DNA from: Arcobacter sp. EP1 | GTDB lineage: Bacteria; Campylobacterota; Campylobacteria; Campylobacterales; Arcobacteraceae | Length of the DNA: 64,000 bases | Assembly (NCBI GenBank): GCA_001655195.1 | Contig: LPNY01000021.1 | Span: forward strand, 426 to 64,425 | Reading direction: 5' to 3' | In this document: in pieces, positions 43,838-53,390 of the stretch | Layout of the letters: each line of letters starts with the position of its first letter | Position numbering within the stretch: the first letter of the stretch is position 1 | Made by a program: the position numbers and the translations under genes | The notes under the pieces: model-generated | What the model was told of the DNA's origin: nothing | What the model saw: the letters and a program-made list of their open reading frames with translations, nothing else | The model's database searches: none

Positions 43838-45484
43838 ATGAAGGCATCTGATTTATTTGTAAAAGCCTTAGAGAATGAGGGCGTAGAATACATTTTTGGT
43901 ATTCCAGGTGAAGAGAACTTAGACTTTTTAGAATCATTAAGAGAGTCAAAAATTAAGTTAATTCTAACACGACACGAGCAAGGTGCAGGTTTTATGGCTG
44001 CAACTTATGGAAGACTAACTGGAAAAGTTGGTGTATGTATTTCTACACTTGGGCCTGGAGCAACAAACTTTGCTACAGCAGCTGCATATGCTCAATTAGG
44101 TGCAATGCCAATGCTTATGATTACAGGTCAAAAACCAATTAAAAAATCTAAGCAAGGACGATTCCAAATTATTGATATCGTTGGAATGATGAAACCAATG
44201 ACAAAATATGCGAAACAAGTTGTAAATGGAAATAACATTCCTTCTATGGTTAGAGAGGCATTTAAAATTGCTACAAATGAAAGACCAGGTGCAGTTCATA
44301 TTGAATTACCTGAAGATATTGCTGAAGAAGAGGTTGAAGAGAACATCTATCCAGTTCAAGATTTCCAATATCCACAAGCGCACAAAAAAGCAATTAAAGA
44401 TGCGGTTAAGATGATTGAAAAAGCAAAAAGACCACTATTATGTATTGGTAATGCTGCAAACAGAGGTGATATGAGTACTGCATTAACTGACTTTGTTAAT
44501 GAAACAGGTATTCCATTCTTCTCTACTCAAATGGGTAAAGGTGTAATCGATGAAAACCACAAGCTTTGTTTATCAACAGCAGCACTTTCTAAAGATGACT
44601 TTATTCACTGTGCAATTGAAAGAGCTGACTTAATTATTAACGTTGGACACGATGTTATTGAAAAACCACCATTCTTTATGGAAAACCACAAGGGTGCAAC
44701 AGAAGTATTACACGTGAACTTCTTCCCATCTGAAGTTGATGATACATATTTCCCACAATTAGATGTTGTAGGTGATATTGCAGCAAGTATGGAAAAAATT
44801 ACAAATGCTATTTCAAGACAAGAGCACTGGGATTTTGATTACTATATTCGACTTGCAGAAGAGATTAGAACAAAACTTTCTAAATACTTCGGAGATACAA
44901 GATTCCCAATCTTACCTCAAAAAGCAGTTAGAACGATTCGACAAACGTTAGATGATAAAGATATTGTAACATTAGATAACGGAGTATATAAAATCTGGTT
45001 TGCTAGAAACTACAGATGTGCACAACCAAATACACTTCTTTTAGATAACGCATTAGCTACTATGGGTGCTGGACTTCCTTCTGGTATGGCAGCAAAAATG
45101 GTTAGACCTGATTCTAAAGTTGTATCTGTTTGTGGTGATGGTGGATTTATGATGAATGACCAAGAGATGGAAACAGCTGTAAGACTAGGACTTGATTTAA
45201 CAGTAATTATTTTAAATGATAACTCATACGGAATGATTAAATGGAAACAATCTGGTATGGGATTTGAAAACTATGGTCTTGATTTAGAAAACCCTGATTT
45301 TGTTAAATTTGCTGAATCATTTGGTGCAAGTGGACATCGACCAGAATCAGTTGAAGAGTTTGAAAAAACATTAGAAAAGTGTGTAAATGGTAAAGGTGTA
45401 CATCTAATTGACTTAGCAGTTGATTATTCACTTAACCACTCAATTTTAAATGAATTATTAGCAAATAAACAGTGTATGATATAA
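43838..45484 (+). CDS. Thiamine-diphosphate enzyme of the acetolactate synthase family
   Basis: The 548-residue protein has the three-domain layout of acetohydroxyacid synthase-like enzymes. The PYR domain holds Glu47 in RHEQGAGFMA and GRLTGKVGVCISTLGPGATN; the PP domain holds the TPP motif starting at G433-D-G, with NDNSYGMIKWKQ. This resembles stand-alone catabolic acetolactate synthases; no small ilvN-type subunit gene follows. The next gene is an aldehyde dehydrogenase 28 bases away, so the pair may convert 2-oxo acids or acetaldehyde-type compounds. The exact substrate cannot be told. Ribosome site TTGGAG precedes the ATG. Confidence 0.8.
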   Translation: MKASDLFVKALENEGVEYIFGIPGEENLDFLESLRESKIKLILTRHEQGAGFMAATYGRLTGKVGVCISTLGPGATNFATAAAYAQLGAMPMLMITGQKPIKKSKQGRFQIIDIVGMMKPMTKYAKQVVNGNNIPSMVREAFKIATNERPGAVHIELPEDIAEEEVEENIYPVQDFQYPQAHKKAIKDAVKMIEKAKRPLLCIGNAANRGDMSTALTDFVNETGIPFFSTQMGKGVIDENHKLCLSTAALSKDDFIHCAIERADLIINVGHDVIEKPPFFMENHKGATEVLHVNFFPSEVDDTYFPQLDVVGDIAASMEKITNAISRQEHWDFDYYIRLAEEIRTKLSKYFGDTRFPILPQKAVRTIRQTLDDKDIVTLDNGVYKIWFARNYRCAQPNTLLLDNALATMGAGLPSGMAAKMVRPDSKVVSVCGDGGFMMNDQEMETAVRLGLDLTVIILNDNSYGMIKWKQSGMGFENYGLDLENPDFVKFAESFGASGHRPESVEEFEKTLEKCVNGKGVHLIDLAVDYSLNHSILNELLANKQCMI

Positions 45485-45512
45485 TACTAAAAATTAAAAA
45501 AGAAGGATAAGA

Positions 45513-46904
45513 ATGAGTACAATTGAAGTAACATCACCATTTGATGATAGCGTTGTTGGGACAGTTCCATTTAGTTCATATGAAGAAGTAGAAGCTGCTA
45601 TTGATTTAGCAGAAGCTACTTTTTTAGACCATGCAAATGCACTACCAAAATATAAAAGAGTTGAAATCTTAGAGAATGTTGTTGAAATCATGTCTTCTCA
45701 AATTGATGAATTAACTAAATTATGTGCAAGCGAAGGTGGAAAACCTTGGGTTGACTCACAAGTTGAAGTTCACAGAGCAATTAATGGTGTAAAATTAGCA
45801 ATTGAAGCTTTAGGTACTTATGAAGGTAAAGAAGTTGCTATGGGTCATACAGCATCAAGTGCAAATAGAATGGCTTATACTTTTAAAGAACCTATTGGTG
45901 TTGTTGCTGCAGTATCTGCATTTAACCACCCGTTAAACTTAGCAGTTCACCAAATCATTCCTGCAATTGCTGTTGGTTGTTCAGTTGTTATTAAACCTGC
46001 TACACAAACTCCAATGTCAGCTATTAGAATGGTTGAAATTTTAGAAGAAGCTGGTCTACCAAAAGGTTGGGCACAAGCAGTAGTTTGTGATAGAAAAGCT
46101 GGTGAATTATTAGCAACATCTCCTAAAGTAAATGCATTAACATTTATCGGTTCTGGTGCTGTTGGTTGGTACTTAAACTCAAAAGTAGCACCTGGTACTA
46201 GAGTTGCATTAGAGCATGGTGGAGTTGCACCAGTTATTATCGAGCCAGATGCAGATATTGATAATTTAATCCCTGCAATTGGAAAAGGTGGTTTCTATCA
46301 CGCAGGTCAAGTTTGTGTATCTGTTCAAAGAGTATTCGTACATGAATCAATTGTTGATGAAGTAGCGTCTAAACTTACTGATTATGCATCTAAACTAGTT
46401 GTAGGAAGTCAATTAGACCCTAAAACTGAAGTTGGACCATTAATTAACAACAATGAAACAAATAGAATTGAAGAATGGGTTAATGAAGCTGTTGAAAAAG
46501 GTGGAAAAATCTTAACTGGTGGTAATAAATTATCTCCTTCAACATATGAACCTACAGTAATCCTAAACCCTGCTGATGATGCATTAGTATCTACAAAAGA
46601 GGTATTTGGACCTGTTGTTTGTATCTACTCATACTCTAATATTGAAGATGCATTTGATAGAGCGAATCAATTAGAAGTATCTTTCCAAGCAGCTATATTT
46701 ACTAAAAATATTGATACTGCGTTAAGAGCGGTTAAAAGATTAAATGGAACTACTGTAATGGTAAATGACCATACTGCATTCAGAGTTGACTGGATGCCAT
46801 TTGGAGGAGCAAAAGCTTCTGGACTTGGGATGGGTGGAATCCACCACTCTATGGACGAGTGTTCAAATGAAAAAATGATGGTTATTAAATCACCTGTTTT
46901 ATAA
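45513..46904 (+). CDS. NAD(P)-dependent aldehyde dehydrogenase
   Basis: The 463-residue enzyme has the ALDH fold: VVAAVSAFNHPLNLAVHQI near the cofactor site, FIGSGAVGWYL, catalytic base Glu234 in ALEHGGVAP, nucleophile Cys268 in GQVCVSVQR, and EVFGPVVCIY. The usual LELGG reads LEHGG. It oxidises an aldehyde to the acid; the partner TPP enzyme upstream suggests the aldehyde comes from 2-oxo acid chemistry. AGAAGGA precedes the ATG. A strong terminator follows at 46921. Confidence 0.88.
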   Translation: MSTIEVTSPFDDSVVGTVPFSSYEEVEAAIDLAEATFLDHANALPKYKRVEILENVVEIMSSQIDELTKLCASEGGKPWVDSQVEVHRAINGVKLAIEALGTYEGKEVAMGHTASSANRMAYTFKEPIGVVAAVSAFNHPLNLAVHQIIPAIAVGCSVVIKPATQTPMSAIRMVEILEEAGLPKGWAQAVVCDRKAGELLATSPKVNALTFIGSGAVGWYLNSKVAPGTRVALEHGGVAPVIIEPDADIDNLIPAIGKGGFYHAGQVCVSVQRVFVHESIVDEVASKLTDYASKLVVGSQLDPKTEVGPLINNNETNRIEEWVNEAVEKGGKILTGGNKLSPSTYEPTVILNPADDALVSTKEVFGPVVCIYSYSNIEDAFDRANQLEVSFQAAIFTKNIDTALRAVKRLNGTTVMVNDHTAFRVDWMPFGGAKASGLGMGGIHHSMDECSNEKMMVIKSPVL

Positions 46905-46920
46905 AACCATTTTGAATACA

Positions 46921-46966
46921 AAAAAAAAGGGGGGGAATTAGCCATTGAGCTTATTCCCCTTTTTTT
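46921..46966. terminator. Strong terminator after aldehyde dehydrogenase
   Basis: An 11-bp stem with one mismatch (46932-46942 with 46949-46959) has a six-base loop, an A-run before and a T-run after, so it should work in both directions. It separates the operon from the second small membrane paralogue. Confidence 0.88.
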
Positions 46967-47046
46967 GTTCTTTAAAACTACTCTTTTCTTCTTTGTTTAA
47001 ATTAATTTTCAAAAGACTATAATAGTTATAGATGAAAGGAGTTACT

Positions 47047-47235
47047 ATGACAAATATTACCTTTATCATTCTTCCAATTTTTGGAATATTTTGGCTCTAC
47101 TGTTTAGCATCAATAATAGCTCAAACCTTTAAAAATAAAGAGCATAAAGTGTTTTGGCTTGTGGCTGTTTTATTCGTACCTCTATTATCCTTTTTTTACA
47201 TTTTCCTAAAAAAAGACTTAATAGAATCACAGTAA
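47047..47235 (+). CDS. Small membrane protein, PLDc_N-like, copy 2
   Basis: The 62-residue product (MTNITFIILPIFGIFWLYCL...) aligns without gaps to the copy at 43352: same MTNI start, W-Y-SII-FK spacing and a PLLxFxYIF-D-I-S end. Two helices are predicted. AAAGGAG directly precedes the ATG at 47047, which is therefore preferred to 47032. Function is unknown; the family often sits as a membrane anchor or accessory. Confidence 0.7.
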   Translation: MTNITFIILPIFGIFWLYCLASIIAQTFKNKEHKVFWLVAVLFVPLLSFFYIFLKKDLIESQ

Positions 47236-47404
47236 AAAATAAACGTCACAACAAATATTATTAAATTTTTAAATTTATTAATAAGCCACTTTATAGGGTG
47301 TTAGTTGGTTATTTTTAACCCATCATAAAATTATTTCTAATTACTATATAACTACTTTTTTTATTTTGTGATATAATCAATACATCAAAATTTGGTGTAT
47401 AGTA

Positions 47405-49135
47405 ATGAAAGCAAAACTTTTTCTTTTTATACTACTGTTAAGCAATACACTTTTTGCACAAAATTCTTTTTTATCCGTTGAACAAATTGACTACCTAAAA
47501 AAGAAAAAAGTCATAAAAATGTGTAACAACCCAAACTGGGAACCCATAGAATTTGCCAAAAATAATGACTTAAATAATATGCAAGGTATTGCAATTGATA
47601 CTTTAAATATTATTGAAAAAAAACTGGGAATTACCTTTGAAAATGTTCCAACAAAAAGTTGGAAAGAGTCCCAAGAATTTCTCAAAAATAAAAAATGTGA
47701 TATTTTACCCTGTGCAGTTAAAACAACTAAACGAAGTGAATATGCTAACTTTACAAAACCCTATTTAAACCTTCCATTAGCAATTTTTACTCAAAAAGAT
47801 AAACCAATTGTCTCTGGGCTTGATGAAGTTATGGATAAGACATGGACTCGACAACAAGGTTCAGGACTTATTACAAAACTACGAAAAGTCTACCCTGATT
47901 TAAAAGTCATAGAAGTCAAAGGAGACAAAGAGGCCCTACAATGGGTTAACAGTGGGAAAGCCTACTTTACTATTGCTACCCTACCTGTTGCTTCACACTA
48001 TATCTCAAAGTTTTCTCTGAATGATTTACATATAGCTGGATATTCTAAAATGTTATACGATTTAAGTATTGCCGTTCGCAATGATGATACAATTCTTTTA
48101 TCAACACTAAACGATACATTAGCACAAATCACCCCGGAACAAAACAAAACAATTTTTAAAAAATGGGTTTCCCCAAGTATTAAAGAACCTATTGTGGATT
48201 ACACACTATTTTGGCAACTTTTAGTTGTTGTTGTTATTGTGATTGCGTTACTTATCTACCGTGAACGAGAAGTTGATAAAATGAATAAATTTTTAAAACT
48301 TACCGTTAAACGAAAAACACGAAAACTCGAAGCGCTCAATGAAAGTTTGGAAGAAAAAGTTGAAACTTCTGTTGCTAACATCAGAGAACGGGACAAACTT
48401 TTAACCCAACAAGCCAAAATGGCATCTATGGGAGAGATGTTAGAAAACATTGCCCATCAATGGCGTCAACCACTTTCGGCTATTACTGCAACATCAACGG
48501 GAATGAAAGTACAATCTGAAATGGGCTTACTAAGTGATGAAGATAATAAAAAAGCCTATGACAATATCACCAATGCGGCAAATCTACTCTCTCAAACCAT
48601 TGATAACTTTAGAGACTTTTTTAAAGTTGAAAAAGATACAACCATTTATGATATCAATGATTTGTATAAAAAAACTCTTTTTTTAGTTGACTCACAATTT
48701 AAGCATAATAATATTAAATTGATTGAAAATACCAGTACGGTTAAAATTAAAATCTTAGGAAATGAGATTATTCAAGTTATTCTCAATCTCTTAAATAATG
48801 CCAAAGATGCCCTACTAGAGAATAAAGTTGAAAATAAACTCATTTTTGTAGATATTTTTACCCAAGAAAAATCTCTATTTATTAATATTAAAGATACTGC
48901 TGGAGGAATTCCAGAAGATATTATTGATAGAATCTTTGAACCTTATTTTACAACAAAAGAGAAGCATGGGACAGGAATTGGCCTGTACATGAGTAAAAAA
49001 ATTATTGAAAACCATCTCAATGGGAAACTCTGTGTTATAAATAGAGAGTTTGAACATAAAGGTGAAACTTATAAGGGTGCTAAATTTATCATCCAGCTTC
49101 CATTGAATGAAGAAATCAATACAAATATAAATTAG
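47405..49135 (+). CDS. Orphan histidine kinase with periplasmic SBP_bac_3 sensor domain
   Basis: The 576-residue protein has a signal peptide (1-19), a type 3 solute-binding sensor domain (about 30-255; KKKVIKMCNNPNWEPIEF at its start, CDILPCAVKTTKRSEYANFT central), one membrane helix (about 268-288), a coiled coil (290-335), His351 in MLENIAHQWRQPLS, and a HATPase domain (NLLNNAKDAL, KDTAGGIPED, IFEPYFTTKEKHGTGIGLYMS). It should sense an amino-acid-like ligand in the periplasm. No response regulator is adjacent. Confidence 0.9.
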   Translation: MKAKLFLFILLLSNTLFAQNSFLSVEQIDYLKKKKVIKMCNNPNWEPIEFAKNNDLNNMQGIAIDTLNIIEKKLGITFENVPTKSWKESQEFLKNKKCDILPCAVKTTKRSEYANFTKPYLNLPLAIFTQKDKPIVSGLDEVMDKTWTRQQGSGLITKLRKVYPDLKVIEVKGDKEALQWVNSGKAYFTIATLPVASHYISKFSLNDLHIAGYSKMLYDLSIAVRNDDTILLSTLNDTLAQITPEQNKTIFKKWVSPSIKEPIVDYTLFWQLLVVVVIVIALLIYREREVDKMNKFLKLTVKRKTRKLEALNESLEEKVETSVANIRERDKLLTQQAKMASMGEMLENIAHQWRQPLSAITATSTGMKVQSEMGLLSDEDNKKAYDNITNAANLLSQTIDNFRDFFKVEKDTTIYDINDLYKKTLFLVDSQFKHNNIKLIENTSTVKIKILGNEIIQVILNLLNNAKDALLENKVENKLIFVDIFTQEKSLFINIKDTAGGIPEDIIDRIFEPYFTTKEKHGTGIGLYMSKKIIENHLNGKLCVINREFEHKGETYKGAKFIIQLPLNEEINTNIN

Positions 49136-49198
49136 TTCTTCCATTTTTATAAATATCTTAGTCAAAAATCATTACAATCTTCAAAAAAGGATTAAAGC

Positions 49199-49636
49199 AT
49201 GACCTACAAAGTCTACCTATCAGGCGAAATACATACTTCTTGGCGAGAAGAGATTATTCAAGGATGCCATGAAAAAAATTTACCAATAGAATTTTTAAGT
49301 GCTGTTACCAACCATGAAGCCAGTGATGCCGCAGGGGATTTATTAGGAGAAGAAGAGAAACAATTCAACCGAGATAATAAAAGTGCCAAAGTTAATACAA
49401 TACGAATTCAAACAATGATTCAACAATCAGATATGGCTATTATTCGCTTTGGTGATAAATACAAACAGTGGAATGCAGCTTTTGATGCAGGTTATTGTGC
49501 GGCACTCAATAAGCCCTATATTACACTACATGATGAATCAATCATCCATCCACTCAAAGAAGTTGATGCTAATTCAAGAGCATGGGCAACTACTACACAA
49601 CAAGTTATTAAAATCTTGGCGTATTCAACTAAATAG
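49199..49636 (+). CDS. YtoQ family protein
   Basis: The 145-residue protein closely follows the YtoQ family pattern: MTYKVYLSGEIHTSWREEI at the start, NHEASDAAGDLLGEEEKQFNRD, and a C-terminal SRAWATTTQQVIKIL. The fold resembles nucleoside 2-deoxyribosyltransferases, with DMAIIRFGDKYKQWNAAFDAGYCAAL as the ligand-facing segment. The function of the family is not established. It is monocistronic. Confidence 0.88.
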   Translation: MTYKVYLSGEIHTSWREEIIQGCHEKNLPIEFLSAVTNHEASDAAGDLLGEEEKQFNRDNKSAKVNTIRIQTMIQQSDMAIIRFGDKYKQWNAAFDAGYCAALNKPYITLHDESIIHPLKEVDANSRAWATTTQQVIKILAYSTK

Positions 49637-49785
49637 TTTTAAAAACTAGAACTATATCAAAATTGGCAAACCCTACTTAGTTTGTCAACTTTTTGCATCA
49701 CTTTTTTTTATTAAAACCTGCCATAAAAAAGAGTATCTAACCAAATTTTCAATACAATACAACAATTATTTTACAAGATGAGACA

Positions 49786-50520
49786 ATGCTACTATCCAAC
49801 GAACAAATAGAAGAATTCAATACAAATGGTTTTTTAATTATTAAAAATTTTGCCAACATACAACAGTGTGATGAAATACTAACAAAAGCAAAAGAACATC
49901 TGGCATTAAAACAAGCACCCATTGAAACAGAACAAGAGTACACAAAAAAAAGTTCAAATGATATTACTGTACGACGTCTTCGGCAAGTTTACAATAGAGA
50001 CCCAATTTTTAAAAGTTGGATGAGTGATGCAAAGATACAACCAATTTTAAAACAGTTATTACAAGACCAGCCCGTAATTACCCTAGCTCATCATAACTCA
50101 ATCATGACAAAGATGCCTTTTGAGAGTTCACGTACGTTTTGGCATCAAGATAGACGTTATTGGCATTTTGAAAATGACGATTTAATCTCTATTTGGCTGA
50201 GTTTAGATGATGAGTTTTTAGAAAATGGTCTCTTAGAGTTTATTCCCAAAAGTCATAAAATCAAGTTTACAAAAGAGCAGTTTGATAAAGACTCAAACTT
50301 TTTGGATGAACACGAAACAAATAAAAAAATCATTGAGAAAAAAGTGCATCAAAACCTACAAAAAGGCGACATTGTCCTTTTTCATTGTAAAACACTGCAC
50401 CATGCTAGTAAAAACAAAACCAATAAAGCAAAAATATCTTTTGTTTATACTGTACGAGCACAAAATAACAAACCACTAAAAAATACGCGAAGTGACTATA
50501 AGGAAATCATCATTGAATAA
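49786..50520 (+). CDS. Phytanoyl-CoA dioxygenase (PhyH)-family oxygenase
   Basis: The 244-residue protein is a Fe(II)/2-oxoglutarate-dependent oxygenase of the PhyH family. H120-x-D122 in FWHQDRRYW, a distal His at 205 or 206 (TLHHAS) and FEFIPKSHK-like spacing (LEFIPKSHKI) fit the metal site and jelly roll. The substrate is unknown; small soluble PhyH proteins hydroxylate varied metabolites. It overlaps the Tex gene by 8 bases, so the two may be cotranslated. Ribosome site is weak. Confidence 0.82.
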   Translation: MLLSNEQIEEFNTNGFLIIKNFANIQQCDEILTKAKEHLALKQAPIETEQEYTKKSSNDITVRRLRQVYNRDPIFKSWMSDAKIQPILKQLLQDQPVITLAHHNSIMTKMPFESSRTFWHQDRRYWHFENDDLISIWLSLDDEFLENGLLEFIPKSHKIKFTKEQFDKDSNFLDEHETNKKIIEKKVHQNLQKGDIVLFHCKTLHHASKNKTNKAKISFVYTVRAQNNKPLKNTRSDYKEIIIE

Positions 50521-52624
50521 AGAATTTATTAACCTACTTGAAGAGAAAACTCAACTAAACTCAAAAGTCATTAAAAATATCATTACCCTAATTGATGAGG
50601 GGTGTACCATCCCTTTTATTGCTCGATACCGAAAAGATTTAACCAATAACGCAAAGGATGAAGAGCTTCGTATTTTTGAAGAGACTTATAACTATTTACA
50701 AAAACTTTTTACCCGAAAAGAAGAGATTATCAATCTACTTGTCGAGAAAAACTTTTTAAATGAAAAAGTAAAACAACAGATCAATGAAGCTAAAACCCTG
50801 CAAGTCTTAGAAGATATTTACGCACCCTTTAAAGATAAAAAATCTTCTCGCACAAGTAATGCCATAAAAAATGGATTGGAACCTTTAGCAAACATCATAC
50901 AAGGTTTAAAACATACAACAACAGAGTGTGAACAAAAAGCCAAACAGTTTTTGTCAAATGAGATAACTTGCGTTGATATTGCCATCCAAGGTGCAAAAGA
51001 TATTATTGCACAACGATATGCTGATGATATTAAATCAAAAGAGATTATAAGAAAACTTATTAACAACTGGGGAAGCTTAGAAATCAAAGAGGGTAAAGAA
51101 TTTAATAAAAATGGTGTTTATGCTAACTTTGCAAACAGTACAGAAAAAATCAAATACATAAAACCCCACAGAACTTTGGCAATACTGCGTGCTGTTAATG
51201 AAAAAGAACTCAGTATTAAAGTGGACATTGATGAAAAACATATTTTAGAAAATATCAAAAAGTACAAAATCCCATCCTTTGCAAACAGTTCCAAAGAGCT
51301 GGTTTTTGATGCATATAAAGATGGTCTAAAACGACTACTGCTTCCTAGTTTAAAACGAGAAGCCCTAGCAACTTTAAAAGAAGATGCCAGCAAAGAAGCT
51401 ATTGAACTCTTTGGAAAAAATCTCAAAGAATTATTGCAAACTGCACCCTTAGTCAATCATGTTATTTTAGGAATGGACCCAGGATTTAAAACAGGTTGTA
51501 AGTTAGCAGTTATTGACCAAAATGGTCTTTTTTTAGACTCTGGTGTGATTTATCCAACTAAACCAAAAGAGGATATAAAAAGTAGTTCAAAAAGTCTGCT
51601 TGAACTTATCAATAAACACAATATCACAGCCATTGCTATTGGAAATGGGACAGCTTCCAGAGAGACGGCGTCATTTGTAGCCAACTTAATCAAAGAAAAT
51701 AATCTAAGTATCAATTATGCCATTGTAAGTGAAATTGGTGCTAGTGTTTATTCTGCTTCTAAAATAGCTTCCCTAGAGTATCCACAATTAGATGTTACTA
51801 TTCGTGGGGCTATTTCCATTGCAGCACGGCTTCGTGACCCCATGGCAGCACTGGTTAAAATTGATCCAAAATCCCTTGGAATTGGGCAATATCAACATGA
51901 TGTAAACCAAAAAGAGTTAACGTTAAAGCTAGAAAATACAACCATTGATTTAGTGAATAAAGTAGGTGTTGATATTAATTCAGCTTCCTATAAACTGCTC
52001 TCATTTATCTCAGGGATTTCAGAAAAATTAGCACAAAACATTGTTGAACATCGAGAAAGAATCAAAAAGTTTACCACAAAATCCCAACTACTTGAAGTAA
52101 AAGGGATTGGAGCAAAAGCCTATGAACAATCTGTTGGGTTTTTACGTATTAAAGATGGGCGTTCTATTTTAGATAATACTGCCATTCATCCAGAAGATTA
52201 CGGTATCACTAAAACTCTACAAAAAAGTTATGATGTTAATACCATCAGTGAGTCTCAAATAGACACTATTGCACAAAATATAAATTCAACACCTTTTAAA
52301 CTACAAGATATTATTCTTGAACTCAAAAAACCGGGGTTTGATATTCGTGAAAACTTCAACCAAGTGCAATTTGCCAGTGATGTTGTCAACATAGAAGATT
52401 TAAAAGAGGGATTTATTTTAAATGGCATAGTACGTAATATTACTGATTTTGGTGCATTTATAGATATTGGGTTAAAAAATGATGCCCTACTTCATATTTC
52501 ACAAATCTCACAAAAACGTATTTCACATCCTAGTGAGGTTTTAAGTATCAATCAAAATTTAGAGAATATTAAAGTTATTTCGGTTGATTTGGAGAAACAA
52601 AGAGTTGGTCTTAGTTTAAAGTAA
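50513..52624 (+). CDS. tex: Tex-family RNA-binding transcription accessory protein
   Basis: The protein (about 703 residues) shows the Tex layout: N-terminal helical domain with TIPFIARYRKDLT, the YqgF-like RNase H fold with GMDPGFKTGCKLAVID, helix-hairpin-helix repeats (SFISGISEKLAQNIVEHRER, LEVKGIGAKAYEQSVGFLRI) and a C-terminal S1 domain (GFILNGIVRNITDFGAFIDI). The TTG at 50513 is chosen because AAGGAAA lies six bases upstream and gives MNKEFINLLEEK; a GTG at 50492 would add seven residues with a poorer site. It binds RNA and affects transcription or ribosome rescue in other bacteria. Confidence 0.92.
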   Translation: MNKEFINLLEEKTQLNSKVIKNIITLIDEGCTIPFIARYRKDLTNNAKDEELRIFEETYNYLQKLFTRKEEIINLLVEKNFLNEKVKQQINEAKTLQVLEDIYAPFKDKKSSRTSNAIKNGLEPLANIIQGLKHTTTECEQKAKQFLSNEITCVDIAIQGAKDIIAQRYADDIKSKEIIRKLINNWGSLEIKEGKEFNKNGVYANFANSTEKIKYIKPHRTLAILRAVNEKELSIKVDIDEKHILENIKKYKIPSFANSSKELVFDAYKDGLKRLLLPSLKREALATLKEDASKEAIELFGKNLKELLQTAPLVNHVILGMDPGFKTGCKLAVIDQNGLFLDSGVIYPTKPKEDIKSSSKSLLELINKHNITAIAIGNGTASRETASFVANLIKENNLSINYAIVSEIGASVYSASKIASLEYPQLDVTIRGAISIAARLRDPMAALVKIDPKSLGIGQYQHDVNQKELTLKLENTTIDLVNKVGVDINSASYKLLSFISGISEKLAQNIVEHRERIKKFTTKSQLLEVKGIGAKAYEQSVGFLRIKDGRSILDNTAIHPEDYGITKTLQKSYDVNTISESQIDTIAQNINSTPFKLQDIILELKKPGFDIRENFNQVQFASDVVNIEDLKEGFILNGIVRNITDFGAFIDIGLKNDALLHISQISQKRISHPSEVLSINQNLENIKVISVDLEKQRVGLSLK

Positions 52625-52628
52625 AAGT

Positions 52629-53123
52629 CTATTCTTCAACTAAAAACTTTCCAACACTCTTGTCTTTTTTAAGTTTTGAATGTTCTACTACAACTCCATG
52701 CATAGCTAGATAGATACCATCGTTGATTGGTGCATTTAAAAATCCTAAAGCTTGTGAAAAATTCATGGTGGCTTCCACTTCATCAATACTCATTGGAATC
52801 ATAGCTCCTGTGAAAACGATTTTTTTGTTGGTGATTTGTTCACTTAAAAAAGCTGCTGTTAAATCAATAGTATCAGTACCGTGGACGATGATAATATTAT
52901 CAGTGGGCGTTTGTTTTACCATATCAGTAATAAGTTGTCGGTCATTGTCGTTCATGTCCAAACTATCTTTTGAAACCACATTTTTGATTTCAAACTCTAC
53001 ATTATGACATGAAGCAATAATTTTATCTAAAGCAATATTATCAGTGGGAACATCTAATGTACCATTGATGGCATTGTAACGTTTATTAAAAGTTCCGCCA
53101 GTATTAATAATTGTAACTTTCAA
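52629..53123 (-). CDS. Asparaginase N-terminal-domain protein (short form)
   Basis: At 164 residues this is half the length of a type I/II L-asparaginase and contains only the N-terminal domain. The first catalytic Thr (T11 in INTGGTFNK) and the second motif H81-G-T-D-T85 are intact, as is FTGAMIP with the catalytic Lys region altered (no Lys seen after FTGAM). The ORF ends cleanly at a normal stop, and no remnant of the C-terminal domain follows, so it is a family variant rather than a fresh truncation. Activity is uncertain. Confidence 0.82.
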   Translation of the reverse strand: MKVTIINTGGTFNKRYNAINGTLDVPTDNIALDKIIASCHNVEFEIKNVVSKDSLDMNDNDRQLITDMVKQTPTDNIIIVHGTDTIDLTAAFLSEQITNKKIVFTGAMIPMSIDEVEATMNFSQALGFLNAPINDGIYLAMHGVVVEHSKLKKDKSVGKFLVEE

Positions 53124-53188
53124 AGGTAACCTTTTGCTTTTATTTTAAACATAATAGCATATAATAACTGTTTTAAAAAAGGTATCAT

Positions 53189-53377
53189 ATGTCAGACAAA
53201 ATAGTTTTTAATCACACTTACGTTCATTATAAAAATGGATTATCCTATACCCCAATTAATCACTGTAAAATACAAGAGAATGATATTTGGGTAGATGCAA
53301 TTATCTATAAAACAGGCAGTAACGAACTTTTTGTGCGAAGCTTAAAAGAGTTTCAAGAGAAATTCACAAAAAAGTAA
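53189..53377 (+). CDS. DUF1653-like small protein
   Basis: The 62-residue protein carries YVHYKNGLSYTPINHCKI, WVDAIIYKTG and LFVRSLKEFQEKF, the order and spacing of the DUF1653 family (Y-HYKG-Y ... vVYr ... wvRP-eeF). The family is a small beta-rich fold of unknown role. It stands alone and converges on a thioesterase gene through a shared palindromic terminator. Confidence 0.65.
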   Translation: MSDKIVFNHTYVHYKNGLSYTPINHCKIQENDIWVDAIIYKTGSNELFVRSLKEFQEKFTKK

Positions 53378-53389
53378 ATTTACTTTTTT
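53368..53389. terminator. Bidirectional terminator palindrome
   Basis: A perfect 22-base palindrome, six A, GTAAATTTAC, six T, lies between two convergent genes and includes the stop codon of the plus-strand one. As a hairpin it would carry T-tracts on both strands, though it is weak in GC. Confidence 0.6.
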
Positions 53390-53390
53390 G

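Noticed and set aside
52629-53123. Asparaginase gene as a fresh pseudogene
   Set aside because: No C-terminal domain remnant follows in any frame, and convergent tex ends directly beside it, so a natural short form is more likely.
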